Origin: DASVCS01 sp036381495
GTDB lineage: Bacteria; Gemmatimonadota; Gemmatimonadetes; Longimicrobiales; RSA9
Assembly: GCA_036381495.1 (NCBI GenBank)
Contig: DASVCS010000135.1
Location: 124,001 to 188,000 of the forward strand
Reading direction: 5' to 3'
DNA length: 64,000 nucleotides
Both the position numbers and the translations under genes were made by a program. The notes beneath the pieces were generated by a model. The model saw only the letters and a list, made by a program, of their open reading frames with translations, was not told where the DNA came from and did not search any database. Below are positions 24,310-31,469 of this stretch, piece by piece; position 1 is the stretch's first letter; each line of letters begins with the position of its first letter.

Positions 24310-24861
24310 CTACGAGCCGCCGGCGCGGTCACCGAATTCTTCCCGGTAACGTTCGCAGGACGCCCGGATGGTCTCGTACGCACTCTCCCGGTCCTGCCAC
24401 CCGAGGATCGATGTGCGCACGCCTTCCAACTCCTTGTAGATCGCGAAGAAGTGTCTCACCTCGCGCAGGTAGTGTGACGCGACGTCGTCGAGTTCGTGGT
24501 ACTCGTCGTACAGCGGGTCCCGGACCGGGACGGCGAGGATCTTCTCATCCAGCCCTTTCTCGTCCCGCATCTCGAACGCGCCGACCGGGCGGACCTCCAT
24601 GAAGCAACCCGGGAAGGTGGGGACCGTGACGAGGACGAGCACATCAAGCGGGTCGTCATCATCGGCCAGCGTCCGGGGGATGAAGCCGTAATCGCCCGGA
24701 TAGTAGACCGCGCTGTAGAGCAGGCGATCGAAGCGGAAGAGACCGGTTTCCTTGTCCAGTTCGTACTTGTTCCGGCTGCCGCGAGGGATCTCGATGATGG
24801 CGTTCAATTCCTGGGGCGGCCGCGTGCCGGACGGCAGGTCGTGCCAGAGGTGCAAGGTCAT
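24310..24861 (-). CDS. ppa: Inorganic pyrophosphatase
   Basis: 183-residue soluble family I pyrophosphatase that hydrolyses PPi from biosynthetic reactions. The signature DDDDPLDVLVL carries the catalytic aspartates; ELNAIIEIPRGSRNKYELDK at the N-terminus and the YPGDYGFIP segment are typical. Length matches bacterial homohexameric enzymes. ATG at 24861 gives the compact N-terminus. It diverges from nfo and stands alone. Confidence 0.94.
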   Translation of the reverse strand: MTLHLWHDLPSGTRPPQELNAIIEIPRGSRNKYELDKETGLFRFDRLLYSAVYYPGDYGFIPRTLADDDDPLDVLVLVTVPTFPGCFMEVRPVGAFEMRDEKGLDEKILAVPVRDPLYDEYHELDDVASHYLREVRHFFAIYKELEGVRTSILGWQDRESAYETIRASCERYREEFGDRAGGS

Positions 24862-25020
24862 GTCACGCTCCGTGTAAGTCACTCCGGCCGCGCGTGCCCC
24901 GAGAGAATCGTGCCGCGAGTCGGACCGCGCATCGGTTGCCCCCGGGGAAGCGCGGGCCGTATTGTACGATGCGTGGTTTCGGTGAAGCGGGCATGGAACG
25001 TTCGAGGTTCGGAGGAAGGC

Positions 25021-25884
25021 TTGGAGCGGACGAAGACGGACGAACTGGGGGCGCACGTCTCCGCCGCCGGCGGAGTCGAGCAGGCGCCGGCGCGGGCGGC
25101 GGAGATCGATGCCGTCGTGCTTCAGCTCTTCACGAAGCAGCCGAACCGGTGGGCGGAGCGGGAGGTGAGCCCCGCGACGGCCGCGGCGTTCCGTGAGGCG
25201 CGGGCGACGCACGAGATCACGGTCGCCGTCTCCCACGACTCCTATCTGATCAACCTGGCGACGCCGGATGCGGCGCTGTTCGAGAAGTCGTACCACTCGT
25301 TCCGCGCGGAGCTGGAGCGATGCGTCGCCCTCGGGCTCGAGTATCTGGTCACGCATCCGGGGAACGCGACGGACGGCGATGTCGACCGCGGCCTGGCCCA
25401 GAACGCCGAGGCGATCGAGCGCGCGCTCGAAGAGGTCGGCGGAGCGACGCGCGTGCTGCTCGAGACGACGGCCGGCAGCGGGAAGGTGCTCGGAGCCTCG
25501 TTCGAGCAGCTCGCCCGGATGCTGGAATCCATCCGCCGGCCGTTGCGGGACCGCGTCGGGGTCTGCCTGGACACCTGCCACGTCTGGGCCGCGGGCTACG
25601 ACCTGCGCGACGACTACGACGGCGTCTTCGAGCGCTTCGACGCCGTCCTCGGTTTCGAGCGGCTCAAGCTCTTTCACCTGAACGATTCGGTCGGCACGCT
25701 GGGCAGCCGCCGCGACCGCCACGCCGCCATCGGCGAGGGGACGCTCGGTGAAGAGCCGTTCCGCCGCCTCATGACGGACGACCGGTTCCGCGCCATCCCC
25801 AAGATCCTCGAGACACCCAAGGGCGATGACATGGTGAGCGAGGACCGCCGCAACCTCGGGCGGCTGCGGAGCTACCGGGCGTAG
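25021..25884 (+). CDS. nfo: Deoxyribonuclease IV (AP endonuclease family 2)
   Basis: 287-residue Zn-dependent endonuclease IV of base-excision repair, acting 5' to abasic sites. It begins with LGAHVSAAGGV, then VTHPGN, LLETTAGSG, and VCLDTCHVWAAGYD, supplying the His, Glu and Asp metal ligands, then LFHLNDS and the late AIGEGTLG loop. TTG at 25021 is chosen because GGAGGAAGGC lies directly ahead and because upstream codons do not continue the fold. The next start is 475 bp downstream, so it is probably monocistronic. Confidence 0.93.
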   Translation: MERTKTDELGAHVSAAGGVEQAPARAAEIDAVVLQLFTKQPNRWAEREVSPATAAAFREARATHEITVAVSHDSYLINLATPDAALFEKSYHSFRAELERCVALGLEYLVTHPGNATDGDVDRGLAQNAEAIERALEEVGGATRVLLETTAGSGKVLGASFEQLARMLESIRRPLRDRVGVCLDTCHVWAAGYDLRDDYDGVFERFDAVLGFERLKLFHLNDSVGTLGSRRDRHAAIGEGTLGEEPFRRLMTDDRFRAIPKILETPKGDDMVSEDRRNLGRLRSYRA

Positions 25885-25926
25885 CGTCGCGCGCGGACGG
25901 GGCACGATCCCGACGTCGCGCGGCGG

Positions 25927-26014
25927 TGCGGTCCGCGCGCACCGGGGCGCGTGTTCTCCTGGGGTGGGGCGGCCCTACGCTTTAGCGTGCGGTCCGCGCA
26001 CGCCGGGGCGCGTG
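25927..26014 (+). repeat. Two 27-bp direct repeats
   Basis: A 27-bp GC-rich unit at 25927-25953 returns at 25988-26014 with 25 of 27 identical positions; the 34 bp between are unrelated. They lie just upstream of the structured stretch at 26042-26285. Confidence 0.7.
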
Positions 26015-26041
26015 CACAAAGGGATCGGATCGTGAAAAAAG

Positions 26042-26285
26042 TTGTCGGTTCGCGGGCGTTCGCGAGGCGGCGACAAAGCGCAGAAACCGGTGTCCCGCCG
26101 CGTTTTGTGGGCTTGGCCCCCGGAGTGGAATCGTTCCTGCACCAACCGTCGGGCACAACACGGTGACCGCGGCGAAACGGGAACTCCGGGGAGAGCGCCG
26201 CGGTAGGCGGGCGGTCGTCGATGTCTGGCGGCCGCTCCGTCTATTTTGGGGAACCCCGGTCCGCGCGGACCGGGGTTTCTTTTTG
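26042..26285 (+). ncRNA. Candidate structured RNA (unassigned) ending in an intrinsic terminator
   Basis: This stretch of the 475-bp gap before the matrixin gene has no convincing coding frame but pairs well. TTGTCG (26042-26047) pairs with CGACAA (26071-26076), and CCCCGGAGT (26118-26126) with ACTCCGGGG (26183-26191), 9 bp. It ends in a strong terminator at 26252-26285. It does not show the hallmark sequences of RNase P RNA, tmRNA, SRP RNA or 6S RNA known to me. It may be a free small RNA or a leader of the matrixin gene 74 bp further on. Confidence 0.4.
26252..26285 (+). terminator. Intrinsic terminator
   Basis: A 26-bp perfect palindrome (AACCCCGGTCCG arm, 26252-26277) is followed by TCTTTTT. 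No gene ends just upstream on this strand; nfo stops 368 bp earlier. Confidence 0.8.
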
Positions 26286-26359
26286 CGGTCCGTGGTGTAT
26301 CCCCACCCCGAGCCCGCGCCCGAGCGGGCCCGATCTCCGGACCCCGGACTCACAGGCAA

Positions 26360-27103
26360 TTGGAAGCGAACGGATCGCTGGACGGGAGGCATCACCGATC
26401 AGGGGAGTGGCGTGCGCGCCTGCGCCGCGCCGCCGCGGCGCTCCTGCTAGCGCCCCTGCTCGTGGCGGCGTGCGACTCGGCGGCCGGGCTGGCGGAGCCG
26501 GAGGGGGCGGTCGGCTACCCCTTCGCGCTGGCCATGGACGAGCCGGTGGTCTATCGCTGGCCCGTGGGCTCGACGATCCACGTGTACGTGGCCGGCGGCG
26601 AGATGCCGGCACGCGCGGAGATGCTGGCCGATGCGCTGGCGGCCGCGGCAGCGGAGTGGACGTCCGCGCTCGGTCCGGCCGGTGTGGACATCGTCGAGAC
26701 CCGCCGGCTGGAAGATGCCGATGTCGTGCTGCGCTGGTCGGACGCCGCGCCGCCGGTCGACACGGCCGCCTGCCCGCCGGAGGTGACGGGCCGGGCCGCC
26801 ACGACGTTCTGTCGCACGGCCGACGGCACCGCGCTCCGAACTTTCCCCCTCCTGCCGCCGTTCGACCCGGACGACGGCGCGGTGCGGATGCTGGTGACGG
26901 TCCTGGCGAGCGAAGCCGGATCCCTGGCCAGGGTCCGCCAGCTCGTCGGGCACGAGCTCGGACACGTGCTCGGCATCGGGACCCATTCGCCGGACCCCGC
27001 CGACCTGATGTGGGGCGGCGAACTGTCCACGATCCACCTGTCGGAGGCCGACCGCGAGACGATCCACCGCCTCTACGAAACCACGCCCGACCTCCTGCTC
27101 TGA
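26360..27103 (+). CDS. Matrixin-like zinc metalloprotease lipoprotein
   Basis: About 247 residues. A basic region (RARLRR) and a hydrophobic core end in LVAAC (Cys38), a lipobox, so the product should be exported and lipidated. Near the C-terminus is HELGHVLGIGTH (198-209), the complete metzincin motif HExxHxxGxxH, with a Met-turn candidate LMWG (about 216-219). The N-terminal catalytic half has VYRWPVGSTIHVYV and the MPARAEMLADALAAAAAEW helix found in matrixins. The start is uncertain: TTG at 26360 is the nearest plausible in-frame start, though its ribosome site is weak. Confidence 0.78.
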   Translation: MEANGSLDGRHHRSGEWRARLRRAAAALLLAPLLVAACDSAAGLAEPEGAVGYPFALAMDEPVVYRWPVGSTIHVYVAGGEMPARAEMLADALAAAAAEWTSALGPAGVDIVETRRLEDADVVLRWSDAAPPVDTAACPPEVTGRAATTFCRTADGTALRTFPLLPPFDPDDGAVRMLVTVLASEAGSLARVRQLVGHELGHVLGIGTHSPDPADLMWGGELSTIHLSEADRETIHRLYETTPDLLL

Positions 27104-27129
27104 GCCGCGGGCGCCGTGCGCGAGCGCGG

Positions 27130-27290
27130 CCCGCTCCCGCTCCCCCATCCCGTAAACGTAAACGTTCCCGCTCCCGCTCCCGTTCCCGGCCGTTCCCATC
27201 CAGCTCCAGGCCCTCCCCCGGGTCGTCCTCCCCTCCACCGCACCCCCTCCCGGGCACACCCCAGCCCAAGCCCCAGCCCCAGCCCTAGCC
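27130..27290 (+). repeat. Degenerate C-rich hexamer tract
   Basis: In the gap after the matrixin gene, hexamers such as CCCGCT, AAACGT, CCCGTT (27130-27198) and CCCAGC, CCAAGC, CCTAGC (27260-27290) follow one another with small drift. The minus strand is G-rich with repeated GGG and GGGG runs. The second block is close to the reverse complement of the AGGGCT array at 71-106. No frame through it looks like protein. Confidence 0.7.
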
Positions 27291-27333
27291 TGGCGCCGAA
27301 GGCGCCCCGCCCCCCCGATCCCGCTGTACCGGC

Positions 27334-27362
27334 TTGACTTCGGCGCCCATCCGGCCTAGATT
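27334..27362 (+). promoter_or_regulatory. Promoter of the pterin operon
   Basis: TTGACT (27334-27339) and TAGATT (27357-27362) with a 17-bp spacer. Transcription would start near 27369, about 267 nt ahead of the first start codon, leaving room for the structured leader. Confidence 0.65.
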
Positions 27363-27368
27363 CCGGCT

Positions 27369-27534
27369 GTGTGCGGCGTGCTGAAGGGTTAATTTTTGAG
27401 CCGACAATACTGAAGCCGGGACTCACTCCCGGGCCGGACGTCACGCCCCGAGAGGGGACGGCGGAAGCGCGCGGGGAGGTCACCACCGTGACAGACCGGG
27501 CTTCAAAAATCCCCTTCGGCGCGTCACTCCTGGG
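27369..27534 (+). promoter_or_regulatory. Structured 5' leader of the pterin operon, candidate riboswitch or attenuator
   Basis: The closing helix pairs GAAGGG (27383-27388) with CCCTTC (27512-27517) and, after an internal loop, ATTTTTGA (27392-27399) with TCAAAAAT (27503-27510). Inside lie CCGGGA/TCCCGG (27416-27421, 27427-27432) and CCCC-GAGA-GGGG (27446-27457, a GNRA loop). GTCAC occurs at 27440, 27479 and 27523, and only one GTGAC (27488-27492) can pair with any of them. GGCGGA (27460-27465) is complementary to the terminator arm TCCGCC (27539-27544), a natural antiterminator. I cannot match this to a known class; the ligand, if any, would plausibly be a pterin or folate. Confidence 0.6.
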
Positions 27535-27567
27535 CCGGTCCGCCTTGCACGGCGGACCGGTCTTTTT
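27535..27567 (+). terminator. Terminator within the pterin-operon leader
   Basis: CCGGTCCGCC (27535-27544) and GGCGGACCGG (27551-27560) form a perfect 10-bp stem with a 6-nt loop followed by TCTTTTT. It lies 68 bp before the first start codon, so transcription of the operon must pass it. Confidence 0.8.
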
Positions 27568-27635
27568 GTGGGGGCGGGCCGTTCGGTCCGGCGGCGGGGC
27601 CGCCGGCGAGGGATGGACGAGACCGAGGAGGGCGT

Positions 27636-28052
27636 ATGCCGCGTGTGCGCGTGAGCCGTCGACTCCACTTCTGCGCGGCCCATCGGCTGGCGCGGGAAGA
27701 CTGGGAGCCGGAGCGGAACCAGCGGACGTTCGGCCTGTGCGCCAATCCGAACTGGCACGGGCACAACTACGAACTGGACGTGACCGTCGAGGGCGAGATC
27801 GATCCGGAGACCGGGTTCGTCTTCGATCTCAAGCGACTCAAGGACCTGGTCGAGGAGCGGGTGATCGGCGACGTCGACCACCGGAACCTGAATCTGGATG
27901 TGCCGTGGATGGAAGGGCTGAATCCCACGACGGAGAACCTGGTGGTCGCGATCTGGAACCGCCTCGCCGATGCACTCCCCGAAACGGCGCGGCTCGTCCG
28001 GCTCGTGCTCTGGGAGACGCCGCGGAACTTCGTCGAGTACACCGGTGAGTGA
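27636..28052 (+). CDS. 6-pyruvoyl-tetrahydropterin synthase, animal-like type
   Basis: 138-residue PTPS/QueD superfamily enzyme. Zinc ligands by analogy are His16, His41 and His43; the catalytic Cys is Cys35 in CANPNWHGHNYELDV, and the Asp81-His82 pair lies in VDHRNLN. The spacing C-x5-HGHNY and the following 'GEIDPETGFVFDLKRLK' stretch are those of true PTPS enzymes of tetrahydrobiopterin synthesis, not of QueD (C-x3-HGH). It acts on dihydroneopterin triphosphate, the FolE product, and folE is 48 bp downstream. ATG at 27636 has GAGGAGGG ahead. Confidence 0.86.
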   Translation: MPRVRVSRRLHFCAAHRLAREDWEPERNQRTFGLCANPNWHGHNYELDVTVEGEIDPETGFVFDLKRLKDLVEERVIGDVDHRNLNLDVPWMEGLNPTTENLVVAIWNRLADALPETARLVRLVLWETPRNFVEYTGE

Positions 28053-28100
28053 CGATCGCCGCGCACGTGGCGGCTTCGAACGTTCGTGTGGGGGGGCGTG

Positions 28101-28691
28101 ATGGCGGATGAGCGACAGGCCGAGGCGTTGTCGTTCCAGTCGCTGGTTGCGGAGATGCTGCGGCGGCTGGGCGAGGATGTCGGCCGGCAAGGGCTGGTGA
28201 AGACGCCCGAGCGTGTCGAGAAGAGTCTGAAATGGCTCACTCGTGGGTATCACCTGTCGGTGGACCAGGTGATCGGGGATGCGATCTTCGATGAAGACCA
28301 CCACAACATGGTGGTGGTGAAGGACATCGAAGTGTACTCGCTGTGCGAGCACCACATGCTGCCGTTCTTCGGGAAGGTGCACGTGGCCTACATCCCGGAT
28401 GGGAAGATCGTGGGGTTGTCGAAGCTGCCGCGGATCGTCGAGGTCTTCGCGCGGCGGTTGCAGGTGCAGGAGCGCTTGACCGAGCAGATCGCGCAGGCGG
28501 TGTGGGACGTGCTGAAGCCGCAGGGCGTGGGTGTGGTGTGTGAGGCGTACCACCTCTGCATGATGATGCGCGGCGTGGAGAAGCAGAATTCGAAGACGAT
28601 CACGAGCGCGGTTCGGGGGGTCTTCCTCGAGGACCCGAAGACGCGCGAGGAATTCCTGCGACTGTCCATGGGCCATGGGATCGTCGGCTGA
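28101..28691 (+). CDS. folE: GTP cyclohydrolase I
   Basis: 196 residues. It converts GTP to 7,8-dihydroneopterin triphosphate, the first step of folate, tetrahydropterin and queuosine-precursor synthesis. Zinc ligands Cys82 and His85 are in SLCEHHMLPF and Cys153 in YHLCMMMRGV; the SKLPRIVEVFARR and later KTITSAVRGVF segments are typical of type I. ATG at 28101 has GGGGGGG upstream. It is between PTPS and an SDR whose start overlaps its last 17 bp, so the set is coexpressed. Confidence 0.95.
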   Translation: MADERQAEALSFQSLVAEMLRRLGEDVGRQGLVKTPERVEKSLKWLTRGYHLSVDQVIGDAIFDEDHHNMVVVKDIEVYSLCEHHMLPFFGKVHVAYIPDGKIVGLSKLPRIVEVFARRLQVQERLTEQIAQAVWDVLKPQGVGVVCEAYHLCMMMRGVEKQNSKTITSAVRGVFLEDPKTREEFLRLSMGHGIVG

Positions 28692-29409
28692 CGCGGGATC
28701 GGAGTTGCGGGGGCGCGTCGCGGTCGTGACGGGCGCGTCGCGCGGCATCGGCCGGGCGGTGGCGCAGCGGTTGGCGGGGGCGGGCGTCCGGGTCGTGATG
28801 GTGGCGCGAGGCGCGGAGGCGTTGCGCGCGGCGGCGGCGGAGATTGGCGGCCACGCGGTTCCGGCGGATGTCGCGGACCGGGAGTCGGTCAGGCGGCTGG
28901 CGGAGTCTGTGGCGGACGTGGTGGGTGGCGGGGCGCCGGACATCCTGGTGAACGCGGCGGGCGCCTTCGAGCTGGCGCCGCTGGCGGAGACCGATCCTGC
29001 GAGCTTCGATCGTCAGCTCGGGGTGAACCTGCGTGGGCCGTTCCTGTTGATCCGCGCGTTCCTGCCGGGCATGCTGCGGCGTGGCTCGGGGCACGTGGTG
29101 ACGCTGGGCTCGATTGCGGGCCGGTCGGCATTCCCGGAAAACGGGGCGTACGCCGCGTCGAAGTTCGGCGTTCGAGGGTTGCACGCGGTGCTGGATGCCG
29201 AGTTGCGCGGGAGCGGTGTGCGATCGACGCTGATCGAGCCGGCGGCGACGGACACGCCGCTGTGGGATACGATCGACACGGGCCGCCATCCCGGGCTACC
29301 GCCGCGGGAGGCGATGCTTTCGGCGGATGCCGTGGCGGACGCGGTCGTCTACGCACTGACCCGTCCGGCGGCGGTGGACATCCGGAACCTGATCCTGGAA
29401 CGAGCGTAG
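28675..29409 (+). CDS. SDR oxidoreductase, sepiapterin-reductase-like by context
   Basis: 244 residues. Cofactor motif TGASRGIG (19-26), NAAG, catalytic Ser146 (LGSIAGR), Tyr159 and Lys163 (YAASK). Sequence alone says FabG-like SDR. Because it overlaps folE by 17 bp and is followed by a PTPS-type gene, it could carry out the final reduction of 6-pyruvoyl-tetrahydropterin, the sepiapterin reductase step. ATG at 28675 is the likely start. Another pterin-related SDR lies at 14764. Confidence 0.78.
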   Translation: MGSSADAGSELRGRVAVVTGASRGIGRAVAQRLAGAGVRVVMVARGAEALRAAAAEIGGHAVPADVADRESVRRLAESVADVVGGGAPDILVNAAGAFELAPLAETDPASFDRQLGVNLRGPFLLIRAFLPGMLRRGSGHVVTLGSIAGRSAFPENGAYAASKFGVRGLHAVLDAELRGSGVRSTLIEPAATDTPLWDTIDTGRHPGLPPREAMLSADAVADAVVYALTRPAAVDIRNLILERA

Positions 29410-29420
29410 AGGCGCGGACC

Positions 29421-29807
29421 ATGTATGTCGTGAGTGTGCAGGCCCATTACGACAGCGCGCATTTCCTGCGGCACTACCACGGCAAGTGCGAGCGGCTCCA
29501 CGGCCATCGGTACGTGGTGGAGGTGGCGCTGGCCGCGTCGGAGTTGGATGAATCGGGGCTGGCGTTCGACTTCGTCGACATCAAACGTGAGTTGCGCGAG
29601 CTGGCCGATCGGCTGGACCACGCGAATCTCAACGATCTGCCGCCGTTCACGGAGATCGAGCCGTCGGCGGAGAACCAGGCGCGATACTTCTACGACGAGT
29701 TGAAGGGGCGGCTCCCTCCGCGGATGGCGGAGGCGCTCCTGTACGCTCGCGTGTGGGAGACGCCGACGCAGTGGGCGCAGTACTCGGAGCGGCCTCTGGT
29801 GTATTAG
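29421..29807 (+). CDS. queD: 6-carboxytetrahydropterin synthase-like (QueD type)
   Basis: 128-residue second member of the PTPS/QueD superfamily in the same operon. Zinc ligands by analogy are His14 (SAHFL), His27 and His29; the catalytic Cys23 sits in CERLHGHRYVV, with C-x3-HGH spacing as in QueD. Asp66-His67 lie in LDHANLND. In QueD the product is 6-carboxytetrahydropterin, a precursor of 7-deazaguanines. Its presence beside an animal-like PTPS suggests two exits from one FolE product, or two half-redundant enzymes. It starts 12 bp after the SDR stop. Confidence 0.82.
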   Translation: MYVVSVQAHYDSAHFLRHYHGKCERLHGHRYVVEVALAASELDESGLAFDFVDIKRELRELADRLDHANLNDLPPFTEIEPSAENQARYFYDELKGRLPPRMAEALLYARVWETPTQWAQYSERPLVY

Positions 29808-29833
29808 GGGACGGGAGTCGAGCCGAGCACGCC

Positions 29834-30484
29834 ATGTACATCGTTCTGACGGACATCACGACGTGCCCGCGTTGCGGGCCGGAGCACGGTCTGATCCTGC
29901 TGGCCGAGCGCATCGAGAACCGGCGGGTGCTGGAGGGAGCGCTGGGATGTCCGCACTGCCGGGAGCGGTACCCGATCGTGGGCGGGATGGCGGATCTGCG
30001 GGTGCCACCGGCGCCGGCGCTGCCGGGTCCGGATGCGGCGCCCGAGCCGGGCGACGACGAGGCTGCGCTGCGGATCGCCGCGTTGATGGGAGTGCACGCG
30101 GGCCCGGGGTTCACGCTGTTGCTGGGGCGGAGCGCGCGGCTGGCGCCGGGCGTGGCTGCGCGGATCCAAGGACTCGAGGTGGTGGCGGCGGACGAGACGC
30201 TCGCCGGTTGGAGCGAGGCGGCGGCCATCAATCGGGTGGCCGTCGGTCCGCGGCTGCCGTTCCACGATCATGCCGTGCGGGCCGTCGCGTCGGATGGCGG
30301 CGTGGCCGCATCGATCGAGGAGTGCGCACGCGTGCTCGTCCCGGGCGGTCGCCTCGTCGTCGAGGATGCGCCGCCCGATGCGGAGGCGCGGCTGGCCGCG
30401 GTGGGGCTGGCGGTCGAGGCGCGGGCTGCCGGGACGATCGTGGCGTGTCGCCGGCGGCCGGTCGGGTCGGTGCGGCACGGATGA
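29834..30484 (+). CDS. Trm112-like zinc domain fused to a degenerate methyltransferase-like region
   Basis: 216 residues. The N-terminus has CPRCG (Cys11, Cys14) and CPHCRERYPIVGGMADLRVP (Cys39, Cys42), the usual Trm112/UPF0434 zinc-binding fold ending in 'YPI..G..DLR'. The rest (about 70-216) ends with IEECARVLVPGGRLVVEDAP, a fragment that resembles the C-terminal strands of class I SAM methyltransferases. No clear GxGxG SAM site is seen, so activity is doubtful. It follows queD by 26 bp and may be the last gene of the pterin operon. Confidence 0.7.
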   Translation: MYIVLTDITTCPRCGPEHGLILLAERIENRRVLEGALGCPHCRERYPIVGGMADLRVPPAPALPGPDAAPEPGDDEAALRIAALMGVHAGPGFTLLLGRSARLAPGVAARIQGLEVVAADETLAGWSEAAAINRVAVGPRLPFHDHAVRAVASDGGVAASIEECARVLVPGGRLVVEDAPPDAEARLAAVGLAVEARAAGTIVACRRRPVGSVRHG

Positions 30485-30498
30485 GGGCCGGGGAGGGA

Positions 30499-30527
30499 TT
30501 GTGGCGCGGCGGAGCCGCGTCTATCTT
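30499..30527 (+). promoter_or_regulatory. Promoter before the TPR-OsmC genes
   Basis: TTGTGG (30499-30504) and TATCTT (30522-30527) with a 17-bp spacer, 54 bp before the ATG at 30582. The same -10 form occurs at 9273 and 56763. Confidence 0.45.
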
Positions 30528-30581
30528 TGCCCGAGCGCTTCGGCGCGGTTTCGACGAGACTCCCCCCTCCAATCGCATGCC

Positions 30582-31016
30582 ATGAGCTGGTGGAAGAAGC
30601 TCTTCGACAGCAGTGCCGACCAGGAGCAGGTCGACTTCTACCGGGAGGGGCTCGAACTGCTCAAGGTGGGGAAGTATCACGAGGCGCTGACGTCGTTTCG
30701 CCTCGCGCTGCGGGACGCTCCGGGAGACACGGCGGTGCTCCAGCAGATCGCGATCGCGTATACGCGGATCGGGATGACCGATGAGGCGGTGAAGACGTAT
30801 CGCGGGGTGTTGAACCGCAACGCGCGCGAGCCCGGTGCGCATTACGGCCTTGCGTTCCTGCTGTTGCGGGAGGGGCGCGATGCGGAGGCGATCCAGCATC
30901 TGCGTGCGTTCCTCGCGGCGCCGCCGGAGGGGCCGGAGGCGCATCGCCACGTCGCGCACGCGCAGCGGACGCTGGCCGAGCTGCTGGGCGAGACAGAGTC
31001 CGGAGGGGAGAGCTGA
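30582..31016 (+). CDS. Small TPR protein
   Basis: 144 residues. A short basic start (MSWWKKLF) precedes about three tetratricopeptide repeats: FYREGLELLKVGKYHEALTSF, AVLQQIAIAYTRIGMTDEAV and AHYGLAFLLLREGRDAEAI. There is no signal peptide. TPRs bind other proteins; no target is evident. ATG at 30582 follows a probable promoter. Its stop overlaps the OsmC start (ATGA), so these two are coupled. Confidence 0.8.
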   Translation: MSWWKKLFDSSADQEQVDFYREGLELLKVGKYHEALTSFRLALRDAPGDTAVLQQIAIAYTRIGMTDEAVKTYRGVLNRNAREPGAHYGLAFLLLREGRDAEAIQHLRAFLAAPPEGPEAHRHVAHAQRTLAELLGETESGGES

Positions 31017-31426
31017 TGGCGGATGTGGCCGTGACCTTGCGGTGGACGGGGGAAGGGCTCCGTTTCGATGGCGGCGCGCGCGATGGCGCGTGGATCCGCC
31101 TCGACGGCGATGGCGAGACCGGCCCCGCGCCGATGCAGACGCTGCTGCTGGCGCTGGCGGGGTGCATGGCGGCCGACGTCGTGAACATCCTCGGCAAGAT
31201 GCGGCTGCCGCTCGAGGGTCTGGAGTTCCGGATCGAAGGCGACCGCGCGCCGGAACCGCCGCGCCGGTACCTGCGATTGCGGATGGTGTGCGAAACGCGC
31301 GGCATCGCGGCGGCGGACGAGGACAAGGTTCGGCGCGCATTGGCGTTGTCCGAAGAGAAGTATTGCAGTGTGTTGCACACGCTCCGGCCGGACCTCGACA
31401 TCGGCACGCGGCTGATCCTGAGTTGA
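31016..31426 (+). CDS. OsmC/Ohr family protein
   Basis: 136 residues of the OsmC fold, which reduces organic or hydroperoxide substrates with two active-site cysteines. Cys50 (LALAGCMAADVV) and Cys117 (EEKYCSVLHTLR) are both present in the usual places, and the 'AP-x-Q-T-L-L-L-A-L-A-G-C' lead-in is typical. It overlaps the upstream TPR gene by 1 codon step (ATGA). The acyl-CoA ligase gene starts 43 bp downstream. Confidence 0.88.
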   Translation: MADVAVTLRWTGEGLRFDGGARDGAWIRLDGDGETGPAPMQTLLLALAGCMAADVVNILGKMRLPLEGLEFRIEGDRAPEPPRRYLRLRMVCETRGIAAADEDKVRRALALSEEKYCSVLHTLRPDLDIGTRLILS

Positions 31427-31469
31427 GCCGCGTGGGGTCGGACCTCCAACCTCCCTGGAGGCGAGAGCG

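Noticed and set aside
27369..27567. Pterin-operon leader as a known preQ1, THF-I, cobalamin or 6S RNA
   Set aside because: The conserved cores of these classes known to me were not found; final judgement needs a covariance-model search.
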